Shown: positions 36,822 to 47,673, numbered from the stretch's first letter. The stretch is 64,000 nt of DNA from Bifidobacterium mellis (GCF_000967265.1 NZ_KQ033885.1:1717538-1781537), one strand, 5' to 3'. Numbers and translations are program-made. Notes: a model not told the origin generated them from the sequence alone.

Positions 36822-39694
36822 GCCTGATGCTCCCTAGTCCTGGAAGTCCTGGTAGTTTTAGTCTTCTTTGTGGTTTTGCGGGCGCGGGTGGCCGACTTGC
36901 CAGCTGTCGATTTGCTGGACGCCGACTTCCGCGTTGTCGACTTGCGGGCAGTCGACTTGCGGGTGGTCCGGCCGCGCCGCTTGGTGGGTCCGGCCGCGCG
37001 CTTCTCTGCCAGCAGGCGGAAGGCCACCTCCGGCTCGATGGACTGGGCCGTGTACTGCTTGGGCAGGGTCCTGTTGGTCTGCCCGTCGGTGATGTAGACG
37101 CCGTAGAACCCGTCCTTGATGGTGACGGGTTTGCCGCTGTCAGGGTCCGTACCCAGCTCACGAAGAGGGGGCTTGGCCGCGCTCCGGGAACGCCGTCCGT
37201 ACTTGGGCTGGTCGAAAAGGGCCTTGGCCCCGGCCTGGTCGATAGTGAAGATCTGCCCCTCGTCTGTCAGCGAACGTGTTTCGGTGCCGCCGTCTGTCTT
37301 GGTGGCCGTCAGATAGGGGCCATAACGGCCGTTGCTGGCTGTGACGGTGGCCTGACTGGTTTCTCCCGTCTTGGCATCGGTCAGTTCGATGCTGCCCACC
37401 GTCCTGGGCAGGCTGAGCAGCTTCAGGGCATCCTCCAAGGTGACCGTATCCGGATCCATGGTCTTGAAGAGCGATGCCATTTTGGGCTTAGGACCAGTCT
37501 GCTTGGCTGTCCGTGCGGTCTTGCCGGTCGGCTTTTTCTGCTCAGAAGCTTCCTCCTCGGGACTGATCAGGGCCACATAGGGTCCGAATCTGCCCTTACG
37601 CACCTCGACCCGACCGCCGGTCTGCGGATCCTTGCCCAGCTGACGGGGACCGCCGGCGTTGGATGCAATCAGTTCATGGCCCGCTGCCACGGTCAGCTCG
37701 TCCGGAGCCATGGTGGGCGGCAGTGAGGCCCGCTTGGGGTTGCCGTCGGCATCCAGGTCGGCCGTATCCTCAAGATAGGGGCCATAGCGGCCGACCCTCA
37801 CCTGCAGGCCATCACCAATCTCGATGGTGTTGATCTTGCGGGCGTCGATGTCCCCCAACTGGGCCACCTGCTCCTGCAGACCCTGATGGGCCTGGTCAGC
37901 GTTCTGAGCGGCACCCGGACCCGAGCCGAAGTAGAACCGAGTCAGCCAGTCCTTGCCTCGCTCCTTGCCATGGGCGATCATATCCAGGCCGTTCTCCATC
38001 TGCGCCGTGAATTGATAGTCCACATACTTGGGGAAATTGGTCTCCAACAATCTGACTACCGAAAAGGCCAGCCAGGAGGGGATCAGGGCACGGCCGCGCT
38101 CGTAGACGTATCCGCGGTCAATGATGGTCGAGATGATGCTGGCATAGGTGGAAGGCCTGCCGATCTCCTTAGCCTCCAGGGTCTTGACCAGGGATGCCTC
38201 AGTGTAACGGGCCGGCGGCTGGGTCTCATGCCCCTCGGAATCGACGGAGGCGGCACGAAGCACATCCCCCTGCTGGACCGGGGGCAGGGAAGAACCCTCA
38301 TCATTCTGCTCAGAGCCTGCACCCATGGCCTTGAGGAAGCCCGGGAACTTGATGACAGTGCCTGAAGCCTGGAAGAGGGCCGTACCCTCCTTGCCAGCCT
38401 GCGCCGATAGGCGGATGGTGGCTGTGGACCCGGTGGCGTCGGCCATCTGCGAAGCCAGGGTGCGCCGCCAGATCAGGGTGTAGAGCTTGAGCTGGTCAGG
38501 GGCCAGACGGTCGGCCAGATCCTGGGGCCTGTGGAAGGTGGAACCGGCGGGCCTGATGCACTCGTGGGCCTCCTGAGCGCCGGCGGTCTTGGTCACATAC
38601 TGCTTGGACTCGGCCGAAAGGTATTCGGCCCCGTACTCACGCTCGACCCCCTTGCGGGCAGCTGCAATGGCCTCCTGGGAGAGGGTGACCGAATCCGTAC
38701 GCATGTAGGTGATGAACCCGTTCTCATAGAGCCCCTGGGCAGCGCGCATGGTGGCCCGTGAACTCATGCCCAGCCGATTGCCAGCCGTCTGCTGCAGGGT
38801 AGACGTGGTGAATGGGGGCTGGGGACGCCGCCGATAGGGCTTGGTCTCCATACCCGTCACCGTGAAGTCCTGATCCTTCAGCGTCTCAGCCAGGTTCCGG
38901 GCATGCTGCTCATCCAACTGCAGGACCTGCTCCTTGGCAGCGGCCTGTGTCAGCTTGCCCTCGGAGGTGAAGTCCTTGGAGACCGCCAGCCGCTGCTCCC
39001 CCAGGCCGATCATCCGTGCCTGAAAACCGTTCGACGACGCCGATTCCCCGGCATCCTCCTGCACCAGACGCGCCAGCAAATCCCAGTAGGAGGCCTTGAC
39101 GAAGGCCATGCGCTCACGTTCGCGCTCCACAATCAGCCGGGTCGCCACAGACTGGACACGCCCGGCGCTCAGCCCCGGTCCCACCTTGCGCCAGAGCACC
39201 GGAGAAAGCTCGTAGCCATAGAGCCTATCCAGCACCCTGCGGGTTTCCTGGGCATCGACCATGTGGGCATCCACATCCCTGGTGTGCATGAGCGAATTCT
39301 TGATGGCCTCCGGGGTGATCTCATGAAAGACCATGCGCTTTACCGGCACCTTGGGTTTGAGGGTCTGCACCAGGTGCCAGGCGATGGCCTCCCCCTCCCG
39401 ATCCTCATCAGTGGCCAGATAGAGCTCGTCGGCGTTCTTCAGCGCCTTCTTGAGCTCGGACACCGTGTGCTTCTTCTTGTCATCCACGATGTAGTAGGGC
39501 TTGAAGCCATCATTCACGTCTACGCCGAACTTGCCGTAGGCCTTCTTCTGGGAGGCCGGGATCTGCGATGGCTGGGCCAGGTCGCGGATATGGCCCACCG
39601 AAGCCATGACCGTATAGCCCTTGCCCAGGTACCCGCCGATCTTCTTTGCCTTGGTTGGCGACTCAACAATGACGAGCTTATTGCCGGATGCCAT
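36818..39694 (-). CDS. topA: DNA topoisomerase I
   Basis: Type IA topoisomerase that relaxes negative supercoils. Toprim domain opens [18 protein letters not shown] and includes [15 protein letters not shown]; catalytic Tyr is in [32 protein letters not shown] and CIRPAG are further core motifs. The C-terminal third holds four basic topoisomerase C-repeats (each with RxGRxGPYL-like cores: [40 protein letters not shown]) and no zinc fingers, then a Lys/Ser/Thr/Arg-rich tail of about 60 residues built on TRKSTARKS-like units. 958 residues, typical for actinobacteria. AAGGAG precedes the ATG. Confidence 0.97.
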   Translation of the reverse strand: MASGNKLVIVESPTKAKKIGGYLGKGYTVMASVGHIRDLAQPSQIPASQKKAYGKFGVDVNDGFKPYYIVDDKKKHTVSELKKALKNADELYLATDEDREGEAIAWHLVQTLKPKVPVKRMVFHEITPEAIKNSLMHTRDVDAHMVDAQETRRVLDRLYGYELSPVLWRKVGPGLSAGRVQSVATRLIVERERERMAFVKASYWDLLARLVQEDAGESASSNGFQARMIGLGEQRLAVSKDFTSEGKLTQAAAKEQVLQLDEQHARNLAETLKDQDFTVTGMETKPYRRRPQPPFTTSTLQQTAGNRLGMSSRATMRAAQGLYENGFITYMRTDSVTLSQEAIAAARKGVEREYGAEYLSAESKQYVTKTAGAQEAHECIRPAGSTFHRPQDLADRLAPDQLKLYTLIWRRTLASQMADATGSTATIRLSAQAGKEGTALFQASGTVIKFPGFLKAMGAGSEQNDEGSSLPPVQQGDVLRAASVDSEGHETQPPARYTEASLVKTLEAKEIGRPSTYASIISTIIDRGYVYERGRALIPSWLAFSVVRLLETNFPKYVDYQFTAQMENGLDMIAHGKERGKDWLTRFYFGSGPGAAQNADQAHQGLQEQVAQLGDIDARKINTIEIGDGLQVRVGRYGPYLEDTADLDADGNPKRASLPPTMAPDELTVAAGHELIASNAGGPRQLGKDPQTGGRVEVRKGRFGPYVALISPEEEASEQKKPTGKTARTAKQTGPKPKMASLFKTMDPDTVTLEDALKLLSLPRTVGSIELTDAKTGETSQATVTASNGRYGPYLTATKTDGGTETRSLTDEGQIFTIDQAGAKALFDQPKYGRRSRSAAKPPLRELGTDPDSGKPVTIKDGFYGVYITDGQTNRTLPKQYTAQSIEPEVAFRLLAEKRAAGPTKRRGRTTRKSTARKSTTRKSASSKSTAGKSATRARKTTKKTKTTRTSRTREHQA

Positions 39695-39842
39695 GGCCTC
39701 TCCTTATATTGTGGTCTTTCGCACGCCATCTTACTCACGAGGTTCCGTCACCATGCAAATCAAGGGGTCATGTGCGCGGGTGTGGATCCCTGGGTCCGAT
39801 GGTGGATGAATCAGAGACGTTCAGTACGCCCAGAGATTGACC

Positions 39843-40862
39843 TCAGTCATTTTGAGGCGGAGCCGGAGGTCGACCGACAAGGCCCATCCTGGTCAGAGGC
39901 GAGGCCGTGATCTGCCTCATCGCCAGAACCAGTCCCAGGGTCAGCGCCAGAGCAGAGGCCATCATTATGACGGCCGAGCAATGAACTCCGTAGGCCGTCC
40001 ACCGGGCGCCGATCTCCAGTCCAGGGCTGACCTGCCAGATGACATAGCAGGCGTAGAGAATCCCCAGGAACCCCGCAACCAACATCAGGGTGGAGACAAT
40101 CTGAATCGAAGCCGATGACATCCTGGTCCCAGGGATATCCATCCCGGTTCCCCGGGTGGCGGACAGAGCAATAAGACAGAGACCGGCCGGAATAAGAATG
40201 CCCATGACCACATCTGAGGGGCGGTGCCAGCCACCCTGCACCAGCGAGCAGCCCACGGACAGGTCAAAGGCGAACCCTATCAAGGCGACCGGGGCCCTCC
40301 AAACGCGCGGCACCACGCAGAGCAGGACCAGGACCACCGCCAGAGCCAGGATGGTGTGCCCGGATGGAGCCGAATTGGCTGCGGAGGCCTGAGCATGGAT
40401 CAGCACAGGACGAGGCAGGAAGCGTTTGAGAACACGCGCCGCCCCGTAGACCACCAGAGCATAAATCGCAACCTGGCCGAGCAGCCACCACCGGCGGCGA
40501 GCCAGAACAACCGCCAGGGCTGCAAGCCCCAGCACCACGCAGATCACCACAGTCACATAAGGAGCAGTGAACAGTCCCAGGTAGGCCTTGACCAGGGGCG
40601 ACTGGTCAAGGAAACCGCGGAAGTTGGTCAGGGCCATGTCGTCATAGGTCTGCCCGGGAACAGTCCAGACAGCCGCCCACCAGACCAAAGCAGCCAGACC
40701 CAGGCAGGCCAGGCCGGCGACCAGGCACAGGACCAGGGCTGAAATCCGGGGGCGGGACGTTAAAGGATCCCGGTCGACATGACTGCCGTCCTCTTTGGTC
40801 TGCTCGTTCGGGTCCCGGTACCAGGCCTGCTGTGCTTCGCCCTGCTCGCGCTTGTTGGTCAT
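39843..40862 (-). CDS. PAP2-superfamily membrane phosphatase
   Basis: A 339-residue membrane protein with a hydrophilic N-terminus of about 40 residues and about eight helices. Phosphatase motifs: KRFLPRP (shortened K-x-R-P), APSGHT, and CSLVQGGWHRPSDV (S-x-x-x-x-x-x-H-x-x-x-D). Such enzymes dephosphorylate lipid phosphates, for example undecaprenyl pyrophosphate or phosphatidate. A short GAGGT touches the ATG. It stands alone between topA and the SRP RNA. Confidence 0.85.
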   Translation of the reverse strand: MTNKREQGEAQQAWYRDPNEQTKEDGSHVDRDPLTSRPRISALVLCLVAGLACLGLAALVWWAAVWTVPGQTYDDMALTNFRGFLDQSPLVKAYLGLFTAPYVTVVICVVLGLAALAVVLARRRWWLLGQVAIYALVVYGAARVLKRFLPRPVLIHAQASAANSAPSGHTILALAVVLVLLCVVPRVWRAPVALIGFAFDLSVGCSLVQGGWHRPSDVVMGILIPAGLCLIALSATRGTGMDIPGTRMSSASIQIVSTLMLVAGFLGILYACYVIWQVSPGLEIGARWTAYGVHCSAVIMMASALALTLGLVLAMRQITASPLTRMGLVGRPPAPPQND

Positions 40863-40964
40863 ACCTCAAGACTCTATCCAACCCCTGGGTCGACAGCCGA
40901 CACCCCGTCCGACGAACGCGTTGTTTTCACGACTTCGGCCAGCCTGGTCAGGACAAATATGGAA

Positions 40965-41050
40965 AACTCCCACGCACCCGCCAGAGGCCACTTACCCTTG
41001 CTGCATTCCTGCCCTGGGGGGATTGGGTGACATGACGCCACGTGAGAGCA
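40965..41050 (-). ncRNA. ffs: Small signal recognition particle RNA (4.5S-type)
   Basis: The minus strand carries the conserved SRP domain IV: CCCCCCAGGGCAGGAATGCA followed by GCAAGGGTAAG, with a GGAA tetraloop. Flanking arms (CTCACGTGGC at the 5' side and GGTGCGTGGGAG at the 3' side) pair with G-U allowance into the long hairpin, and TTTTCC follows. Ends are estimates within about 5 bases. Confidence 0.88.
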
Positions 41051-41287
41051 AGTCACCATGATAGCAGACAGGCTCCACTTGTCCACCGGAAAGCGCCGAC
41101 CCATCCATGCCAGGTGCGTATTCGGTCGATATTGCCGCCCACAACTTCCCTGAACAGACCTGTCCGCTAGCATGTAGGCAACAGGATCGCCGTACTCCAG
41201 CGGTTGATCAAGGATCATGCCGGACGATGGCAACAGATAGTAGATAGCCCGGCATCACAGCGACAAGGGACGGATGGCTGAAGACGA
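41051..41287. other. Divergent intergenic region, nothing assigned
   Basis: About 240 bases between the SRP RNA 5' end and glf. It must contain both promoters but I see no clear -10/-35 pair, repeat or small gene. Confidence 0.4.
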
Positions 41288-42466
41288 ATGGCTGATATGG
41301 ATGCTGATTTGGTGATTGTGGGCGCTGGCCTGTTTGGTCTGACCGTGGCCCAGCAGGCGGTCGAGCACAGCGGAGCCCGGGTACGCATAATCGACGTGCG
41401 CGACCACATCGGCGGCAACGCTTACTCCTACATGGACGAGGAGACTGGGGCCGAAATCCACAAGTATGGGGCCCACCTCTTCCACACCTCCAACCGCAAG
41501 GTCTGGGAATACGTCAATCGCTTCACCGAATTCACCGACTACACCCACCGCGTCTACACCACCCACAAGGGCGAGGTCTACCCCCTGCCCATCAACCTGG
41601 GCACCATCAACCAGTTCTTCCACGCCCACTACACCCCCCAGCAGGCCCGGGAACTGATCCGGGAGCAGGCTGGCGAGCTGGCAGGGACCGACCCGGGCAA
41701 CCTGAACGACCAAGGCATCTCTCTGATCGGCCGGCCCCTGTACGAGGCCTTCATCAAGAATTACACGGCCAAGCAATGGCAGACCGACCCCTCCCAGCTG
41801 CCCGCCTCCATCATCAAGCGGCTTCCGGTGCGGTTCAACTACGACAACCACTACTTCAAGGACACCTGGGAGGGCCTGCCCAAGGACGGCTACACGGCCT
41901 GGTTCGAGCGGATGATCGACGACCCCCGCATCCAAGTGAGCCTGCAAACCGACTTCTTCGACAACTCCCAGCCCTGGAATCGGGATGCTCTGGTGGGACA
42001 GGTCCCCGTGGTCTACACCGGCCCGGTCGACCGCTACTTCGACTATCGTCTGGGCGAGCTCAAGTGGCGGACCGTGGACTTCAAGGAGCGCCGCTACGAC
42101 GAGGACGACCACTTCGGCTGCCCGGTCATGAACTTCTCCGATCCTGACGTGCCCTACACCCGCGCCATCGAGTTCAAGAACTTCAACCCCGAACGCTACG
42201 ACCGGCAGAACCATGAGCGCACTGTGGTCTGGGAGGAATACAGCCGCTTCGCCGGCAAGGGCGACGAGCCCTACTACCCCATCAACACCAGCGACGACCG
42301 GGCCCTCTATACCCAGTACAAGCAGCTGGCGGCCCAACAGCCGAAGGTGGTCTTCGGCGGCCGCCTAGGCACCTACGCCTACTATGACATGCACCAGGTC
42401 ATCAACTCGGCCCTGGATGCCTGGGACAAGCGGATCGCTCCCCTGGTAGGCCCCGCCAAGGACTGA
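41288..42466 (+). CDS. glf: UDP-galactopyranose mutase
   Basis: A flavoenzyme converting UDP-galactopyranose to UDP-galactofuranose for cell-surface galactofuranose. FAD-binding Rossmann motif DLVIVGAGLFGLTVA, then HIGGNAYSYMDEETG, HKYGAHLFHTSNRKVWEYVN and PLPINLGTINQFF, all hallmarks. The catalytic flavin-contact motifs YEAFIKNYTAKQWQ and PVRFNYDNHYFKDTWEGLPKDGY are intact, and the end GGRLGTYAYYDMHQVI is standard. 392 residues. No strong ribosome site; a second ATG three codons in is possible. Convergent with the TetR gene. Confidence 0.97.
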   Translation: MADMDADLVIVGAGLFGLTVAQQAVEHSGARVRIIDVRDHIGGNAYSYMDEETGAEIHKYGAHLFHTSNRKVWEYVNRFTEFTDYTHRVYTTHKGEVYPLPINLGTINQFFHAHYTPQQARELIREQAGELAGTDPGNLNDQGISLIGRPLYEAFIKNYTAKQWQTDPSQLPASIIKRLPVRFNYDNHYFKDTWEGLPKDGYTAWFERMIDDPRIQVSLQTDFFDNSQPWNRDALVGQVPVVYTGPVDRYFDYRLGELKWRTVDFKERRYDEDDHFGCPVMNFSDPDVPYTRAIEFKNFNPERYDRQNHERTVVWEEYSRFAGKGDEPYYPINTSDDRALYTQYKQLAAQQPKVVFGGRLGTYAYYDMHQVINSALDAWDKRIAPLVGPAKD

Positions 42467-42492
42467 AACAGCACCCGATTCCTGTCGACCCT

Positions 42493-43203
42493 CTAGCGGC
42501 AATCATCCCACTGGGGTGACGGGAAGAGAATGGGTTCCGCCTTTGTCCACAGGGCGATCATGTCGTCGTCGGGATTGGTCAGTGCCTGGATCTGCACTCC
42601 ATCCATGGTGCAATAAACGGTTCTAATCAACCGGTGGAAGGCCGACCGATCCCGATAGGGCTCAGGCAGCTTCCAACGGATCCCATCCATAAAGTCGATC
42701 ATCCGGGCATGGCGATTACGGTAGTACTCGTGTGCGGGATGAGCCGGATCGTGAGCCTCTACAGCCAAATGCATGAAGAGCATGACCAGGACCATACGCT
42801 CGGCGTTCTCCTTGACCAGACGACGCAGATAACCCGGCAGCGAATATAGGGGATGCCCCTCCTGGTCTCGACCAATGGCCAGCTCATCGCGCTCGCCGGG
42901 CTTGGACCCAAAGGTGAAGGAACCCTGGTCGTAGTAGACCTGGATGACCAGGGAGAGCAGCTCCTCGCGCGTGCGGACGTAATGACGCAATCCCGGCAAG
43001 GTCAGACCGACGGCATCCGCAATGGCCTGCATGGAGACGCCATAGGTGCCGTAGTAGGCGATCATCTGGGCGGCGACCTGGGCTATCTGTCTGCGGCGTT
43101 CATCAGGGGCCATCCGCTGACGGGCGCCGATCGGGCGGCCCGGAAGGCGTCCGACCTGACCTCCGCCCGCCCTACTGGTGGTCTTCCTATTCGCATCACT
43201 CAT
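42493..43203 (-). CDS. TetR family regulator
   Basis: A repressor of about 236 residues with a basic Arg/Gly-rich N-terminal extension before the DNA-binding domain. The helix-turn-helix is RRQIAQVAAQMIAYYGTYGVSMQAIADAVGLTLPGLRHYV. The C-terminal ligand domain resembles regulators beside sugar utilisation genes (RMVLVMLFMHLAVEAHDPAHPAHEYY). It is divergent from the MFS-GH51 pair and probably controls it through the palindrome on their promoter. Start ambiguous among several ATGs. Confidence 0.88.
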   Translation of the reverse strand: MSDANRKTTSRAGGGQVGRLPGRPIGARQRMAPDERRRQIAQVAAQMIAYYGTYGVSMQAIADAVGLTLPGLRHYVRTREELLSLVIQVYYDQGSFTFGSKPGERDELAIGRDQEGHPLYSLPGYLRRLVKENAERMVLVMLFMHLAVEAHDPAHPAHEYYRNRHARMIDFMDGIRWKLPEPYRDRSAFHRLIRTVYCTMDGVQIQALTNPDDDMIALWTKAEPILFPSPQWDDCR

Positions 43204-43304
43204 CAGAATCATCATACCGTTGGCCGACAGACCGTCCTAAGCCGTACATAGCCCCCTTTCCCTAGACGCTCTCTTGACGGAACCGCCCACAATGACCTGC
43301 CCTC

Positions 43305-43333
43305 TTGCTTATTTCATATATTTAAGATATAAA
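43305..43333 (+). promoter_or_regulatory. Promoter with overlapping palindrome, MFS-GH51 operon
   Basis: TTGCTT (43305-43310) and TATAAA (43328-43333) are exactly 17 bases apart, a good sigma-70 promoter about 65 bases before the MFS start. The near-palindrome TATATTTAAGATATA (43317-43331) covers the spacer and -10, a usual site for TetR repression; arms are short (TATAT/ATATA), so the operator call is tentative. Confidence 0.6.
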
Positions 43334-43398
43334 ACAATACAGGAAGCACGGCGCTTCCCCACTGTGCACAGACGCACCGAAAGAGAGGGAGTCGGATA

Positions 43399-44649
43399 AT
43401 GACACAAGCCGATTCAGCAGGCAGGCAGGAGCTCGGCACCGCAGCTAAAAGCCGATACTGCATTGCCTTCTTCGTTTTCAATCTGTTCTGGATGATGGCC
43501 CTGTCCATCGTCGCCTCGGTCCTGCTGCCCCAACGCCTGACCGACATCGCTCCGGGGTCCAAGGTGGCCATATCCGGGGTCTTCAACGCCACCACGGCCC
43601 TGACCTCCCTGGTGTCCAACCTGATCGTGGGCAACCTGTCCGACAGGACCCGTTCCATTTTCGGCCGCAGAACCCCCTGGGTTGTTTCCGGCGGCCTTAT
43701 AGCCGGCATCTCGCTCTTCCTCATGGGCGTCATTGCCAATGTCTGGGCCATCGGCATCTTCTACTGCCTGGCCATGGTCGGCCTGAACATGATGATCTCG
43801 CCAGTGGTCGCCTCCCTGTCCGACCGTGTTCCTGAATCACAGCGGGCCACCATGTCGGCATTCATATCGGCAGGCAATCTGGTGGGCAACTCCCTGGGCA
43901 CCCTGGTCGGCGCCCGCTTTATCACCATGCAGATTCCCGGCTGGATCATGTCCGGCCTGGTTATGGGCGTGGCCGGCCTGGTCACGGTGGTCATCTGGCC
44001 CAAGGAACCCTCTTCCAAGGACATGCCCGCCTTGAGCAGCAGCCTGCGCTCCATCCTGGAATCCTTCCGTCCGCCTCGCCACGCGCCCGACTTCTGGCTG
44101 GCCTTTGTAGGACGTTCCCTGCTCCTGTTCAGCTACTACATGATCCTCAACTACCAGCTCTTCATCCTTCAGGACTATATGGGCCAGTCCGTCAAGGACT
44201 CGGCGGCCACCATGTCGACCATGTCCCTGGTGCTGATCGTGGTCTCCATGATCGCGGCCCTGGGAGCAGGCCCGATCTCCGACAGGATCGGCCGCAGGAA
44301 GATGCCCGTGATCATCGCCAGCCTGCTTCTGGCCCTGGGCTATGCCATGCCTTGGATCATCCACAGCCCCCTAGGCATGATTCTGTTCACCGCCATCGGC
44401 GGCTTCGGCTACGGAATGTACGGGTCGGTCGACCAGGCACTCAACGTTGACGTTCTGCCCAACGCCGAGGAGGCCGGCAAGGATCTGGGCATCCTCAACA
44501 TCGCCACCACCCTGGGCCAGATGGTGGGGCCCATGGTGACCTCACTGATCGTCTCAGTGACCAAGTCCTACCAGTTGGTCTTCCCCACCGCCATCGTCCT
44601 GGTGCTGCTGGCCTGCATCTTCATCAGCCGCATCCGCACCATCAAGTAA
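43399..44649 (+). CDS. MFS transporter, probable arabinoside/sugar carrier
   Basis: A 416-residue, 12-helix major facilitator protein. The loop 2-3 motif GNLSDRTRSIFGRRTPWVVSG and the second-half equivalent GPISDRIGRRKMPVI are intact, of the kind seen in glycoside-uptake MFS carriers. It is separated by only 12 bases from a GH51 arabinofuranosidase, which supports import of arabinose-containing oligosaccharides or glycosides that are cut inside the cell. Confidence 0.88.
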   Translation: MTQADSAGRQELGTAAKSRYCIAFFVFNLFWMMALSIVASVLLPQRLTDIAPGSKVAISGVFNATTALTSLVSNLIVGNLSDRTRSIFGRRTPWVVSGGLIAGISLFLMGVIANVWAIGIFYCLAMVGLNMMISPVVASLSDRVPESQRATMSAFISAGNLVGNSLGTLVGARFITMQIPGWIMSGLVMGVAGLVTVVIWPKEPSSKDMPALSSSLRSILESFRPPRHAPDFWLAFVGRSLLLFSYYMILNYQLFILQDYMGQSVKDSAATMSTMSLVLIVVSMIAALGAGPISDRIGRRKMPVIIASLLLALGYAMPWIIHSPLGMILFTAIGGFGYGMYGSVDQALNVDVLPNAEEAGKDLGILNIATTLGQMVGPMVTSLIVSVTKSYQLVFPTAIVLVLLACIFISRIRTIK

Positions 44650-44661
44650 GGAGTCCAAACA

Positions 44662-46185
44662 GTGAGCATCCACATCGACCCGCGTCTGACTACCGGCACC
44701 ATCAGCCCCTACCTGCACGGCCAATTCATCGAATTTCTCGGCGAATGCATCGATCAGGGACTATGGGTAGGCACGGATTCCATTATCCCCAACACCGACG
44801 GCATCCGCACGGACGCTCTCAAAGCCCTGAAAGCTCTGAAACCTCCCCTGCTACGCTGGCCCGGCGGCTGCTATGCCGACACCTACCACTGGCGTCAGGG
44901 GGTCGGGCCCCGCAATCAGCGTCCGGTGGGATACAACGAGAACTTCGGTACCTATCAGCCTGACGGGCATGGTTTCGGCACCGACGAATTCCTCCGCCTG
45001 TGCCAGGCCGTTGGCGCCGAACCTTGGATCAACGTGAACATGCTGAGCGGATCCGTGGCCGAGATGCGCGACTGGATGGAGTACTGCAACCGTCCATCGG
45101 GCACGGCCATGTCAGCCATGCGGGCCTCCAACGGCCATCCCTCCCCCTATGGCGTGAAATTCTGGGGTCTGGGGAACGAGCCCTGGGCCGGCGGGGGGAC
45201 GATGACCCCGTCCATGTACGCGGACCGCTATCGGATGTTCGCCTCGGCCATGCCCACCTTCGCCGAGAACGGGGACCAGCCCCCGATGATCCGGCCCATC
45301 GCCTGCGGCCCAGACGGAAACAAGCCTATGGAACGGGTGCGCTGGACCAGGGACTTCTTCCAGGCTTTGGCCCAGTACCGCCAACCGCCCATCGCCGCCT
45401 ACGACCTACACTTCTACAACTGGAACATCGACCACACCGACGACACTTCCACTCAGTTTGATCAGGATGGCTGGGATCGGGTGATTCGAGGCGCCCTCGA
45501 GCTCGGTGAGGTCATCGACCAGCAGTGGAATCTGATTCAGGCCTGCCTGGCCACCATGCCCCACCCTGAGAGCACCATGGATTCCAGGCTGACAAGGGTC
45601 GATCTGGTTATGGGCGAATGGGGCAACTGGCATGGCGATGCCTTCACGGCCCGTCCGGCGCTCCGGCAGCAGGTGACCATGCGCGACGCGCTCACCTCGG
45701 CCCTGACGCTGGATATCCTCCAGTCCAGGTGCGACAAGGTGTCCATGGCCTGCAACGCCCAGACCCTGAACGTCCTCAACTCGCTGATCCTGACCGAGGA
45801 CGACGCCACCATCCTGACGCCCAACTACGACGTCTTCATGATGTACCGGTGCCACCAGGGGGCCCGCGCAATTCAGAGCCTGCCGGAGGCCGACAACCCG
45901 TCCCTGCACGTCTTTGCCTCGGTCAAGGACGGACACATCATGGCGGACCTGGTCAACGCCGACATGGCCTCTGCCGCCGAAGCGACGCTGACCCTGCCCG
46001 AGCCTGTGCGTCCTGCGGGCATGCAAAGCCTTTCTGCACAGGATCCGCATGCCTGCAATACCCGATCCGACCCGGACCAGGTCAGGGCCCGCCAGGTCGA
46101 TGTCTCGGACATCCCCGAAGGACGTGAAATTACGGTCCGTCTGGACCCGGCCTCAGTGAATGTGCTTGACCTGGCCATGGTCTGA
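44662..46185 (+). CDS. GH51 alpha-L-arabinofuranosidase
   Basis: Glycoside hydrolase family 51 removes terminal alpha-L-arabinofuranose. The N-terminal barrel starts ISPYLHGQFIEFLGECIDQGLW and includes LRWPGGCYADTYHWRQGVGPR. The acid/base is Glu173 in GLGNEPW and the nucleophile Glu319 in VMGEWGNWHGD; NVNMLSGSV and DLHFYNWN are further pocket motifs. The C-terminal beta domain ends near residue 507. No signal peptide, so it works in the cytoplasm. GGAG lies ahead of its GTG-free ATG start region. Second gene after the MFS carrier. Confidence 0.95.
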   Translation: MSIHIDPRLTTGTISPYLHGQFIEFLGECIDQGLWVGTDSIIPNTDGIRTDALKALKALKPPLLRWPGGCYADTYHWRQGVGPRNQRPVGYNENFGTYQPDGHGFGTDEFLRLCQAVGAEPWINVNMLSGSVAEMRDWMEYCNRPSGTAMSAMRASNGHPSPYGVKFWGLGNEPWAGGGTMTPSMYADRYRMFASAMPTFAENGDQPPMIRPIACGPDGNKPMERVRWTRDFFQALAQYRQPPIAAYDLHFYNWNIDHTDDTSTQFDQDGWDRVIRGALELGEVIDQQWNLIQACLATMPHPESTMDSRLTRVDLVMGEWGNWHGDAFTARPALRQQVTMRDALTSALTLDILQSRCDKVSMACNAQTLNVLNSLILTEDDATILTPNYDVFMMYRCHQGARAIQSLPEADNPSLHVFASVKDGHIMADLVNADMASAAEATLTLPEPVRPAGMQSLSAQDPHACNTRSDPDQVRARQVDVSDIPEGREITVRLDPASVNVLDLAMV

Positions 46186-46202
46186 GAATCAAGAGCGGCA
46201 AT

Positions 46203-46235
46203 CGGCGGGCTGGGCACTATGCCTGCAGCCCGCCG
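46203..46235. terminator. Hairpin after the GH51 gene
   Basis: CGGCGGGCTG (46203-46212) pairs with CAGCCCGCCG (46226-46235), a perfect 10-bp stem with 13-base loop, 17 bases past the GH51 stop. There is no T-run after it. Confidence 0.6.
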
Positions 46236-46283
46236 GTTCAAATCCACGATCCAACTATATAAACAAACCGAACATATAAACAG

Positions 46284-46320
46284 CATGTGGCCGATCCCAG
46301 AAGGAGGGACCGGCCACATG
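46284..46320. terminator. Hairpin between convergent genes, ino1 side
   Basis: CATGTGGCC (46284-46292) pairs with GGCCACATG (46312-46320), stem of 9 bp. It lies 40 bases past the ino1 stop and could stop either transcript. Confidence 0.6.
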
Positions 46321-46359
46321 TTCATATCAGATGCCTGACAGCAACTGGCGGAGTTCTAC

Positions 46360-47502
46360 TCAGGCGTGCCAGACGTCCTTGCCGTTCTCCTTTGCGGCCT
46401 TGACATCGGCATCCAGGGCGCTCTCGTCACCCTCCACCTTGCCGGCGATGTAGTCCTCGACCAGCTGACGGGCCTCGTTGTCCTCATGCTGGACAGCGGG
46501 GGACTTCATGAAGTAGGAGCTGGGTGCCAGCACCGGGCCGGCCAGGTGGCGGTCCAGGGCTATCTTGGCGGCGCGCAGGGCATCGATGACGATACCGGCC
46601 GAGTTGGGCGAATCCCAGACCTCCAGCTTGTACTCCAAATTCAGCGGGACGTCACCGAAGGTGGTGCCCTCCAGACGCACAAAGGCGAACTTGCGGTCAT
46701 CCAGCCAGGCCACATAGTCGGAAGGACCGATGTGGACGTTGTGGGGATCCATGTCGTGGGGAACGATGGAGGTGACGGCACGGGTCTTGGAAACCTTCTT
46801 GGACTCCAGACGAGTACGCTGCAGCATGTTCATGAAGTCCATGTTGCCGCCCACGTTCAGCTGGTAGGTGCGGTCCAGACGCACGCCGCGATCCTCGAAG
46901 AGGCGGGCCATGACCCTGTGGGTGATGGTGGCGCCCACCTGGCTCTTGATGTCGTCACCCACGATGGGCAGACCGGCATCACGGAACTTCTGGGCCCACT
47001 CGGGGTCGGAGGCGATGAAGACAGGCAGGCAGTTGACAAAAGCGCAACCGGCCTCGATGGCGGCGGTGGCGTAGGCCTTGTCAGCTTGTTCAGAGCCGAC
47101 GGGCAGGTAGGAGACCAGCACATCGACCTTCTTGTCACGCAGGACCTGGGCCACATCCACAGGCTCGGCATCCGACTCGGTGATCATCTTCTTGTAGTAC
47201 TCGCCCAGCCCGTCGCCGGTCGGCCCACGCAGGACCTCCACGCCCTTGTTGGGAACGTCGCAGAACTTGTAGGTGTTGTTCTGCGAGGCGAAGATGGCCT
47301 CGCTCAGGTCCTTGCCGACCTTGAGTGAATCCACATCGAAGGCGGTCACGAACTCCACGTCACGAATGCGGTAACCGCCGAAATTGGCGTGCATGATGCC
47401 GGGGATCTTGTCATCGTCCTTGGCGTCCTTGTAATACTCGACTCCCTGTACCAGCGAGGATGCGCAGTTGCCCACGCCCGCTATAGCTACACGGATGCTC
47501 AT
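46360..47502 (-). CDS. ino1: Myo-inositol-1-phosphate synthase
   Basis: An NAD-dependent enzyme that turns glucose 6-phosphate into inositol 1-phosphate, feeding phosphatidylinositol and related lipids in actinobacteria. The NAD motif is [20 protein letters not shown], followed by [78 protein letters not shown] and [13 protein letters not shown], all strongly conserved. The catalytic Lys is in DDIKSQ. 380 residues; GAGGAG precedes the ATG. Divergent from the penicillin-binding protein gene. Confidence 0.96.
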   Translation of the reverse strand: MSIRVAIAGVGNCASSLVQGVEYYKDAKDDDKIPGIMHANFGGYRIRDVEFVTAFDVDSLKVGKDLSEAIFASQNNTYKFCDVPNKGVEVLRGPTGDGLGEYYKKMITESDAEPVDVAQVLRDKKVDVLVSYLPVGSEQADKAYATAAIEAGCAFVNCLPVFIASDPEWAQKFRDAGLPIVGDDIKSQVGATITHRVMARLFEDRGVRLDRTYQLNVGGNMDFMNMLQRTRLESKKVSKTRAVTSIVPHDMDPHNVHIGPSDYVAWLDDRKFAFVRLEGTTFGDVPLNLEYKLEVWDSPNSAGIVIDALRAAKIALDRHLAGPVLAPSSYFMKSPAVQHEDNEARQLVEDYIAGKVEGDESALDADVKAAKENGKDVWHA

Positions 47503-47673
47503 ACAAACTCCTCTGATTTACTGAGTTATTCCAACCTAAGCATACCTTCTCCCGGTAGATAGCATGATGGAATGGGCAGTACAGACCACCAAGGATGGCG
47601 CAAAAGTACGAAAATGATGAACGTTCAGCCTTAGGTCGAACGGTTTTCAGCCCCGCCGGATAGCGTGGTTGGC

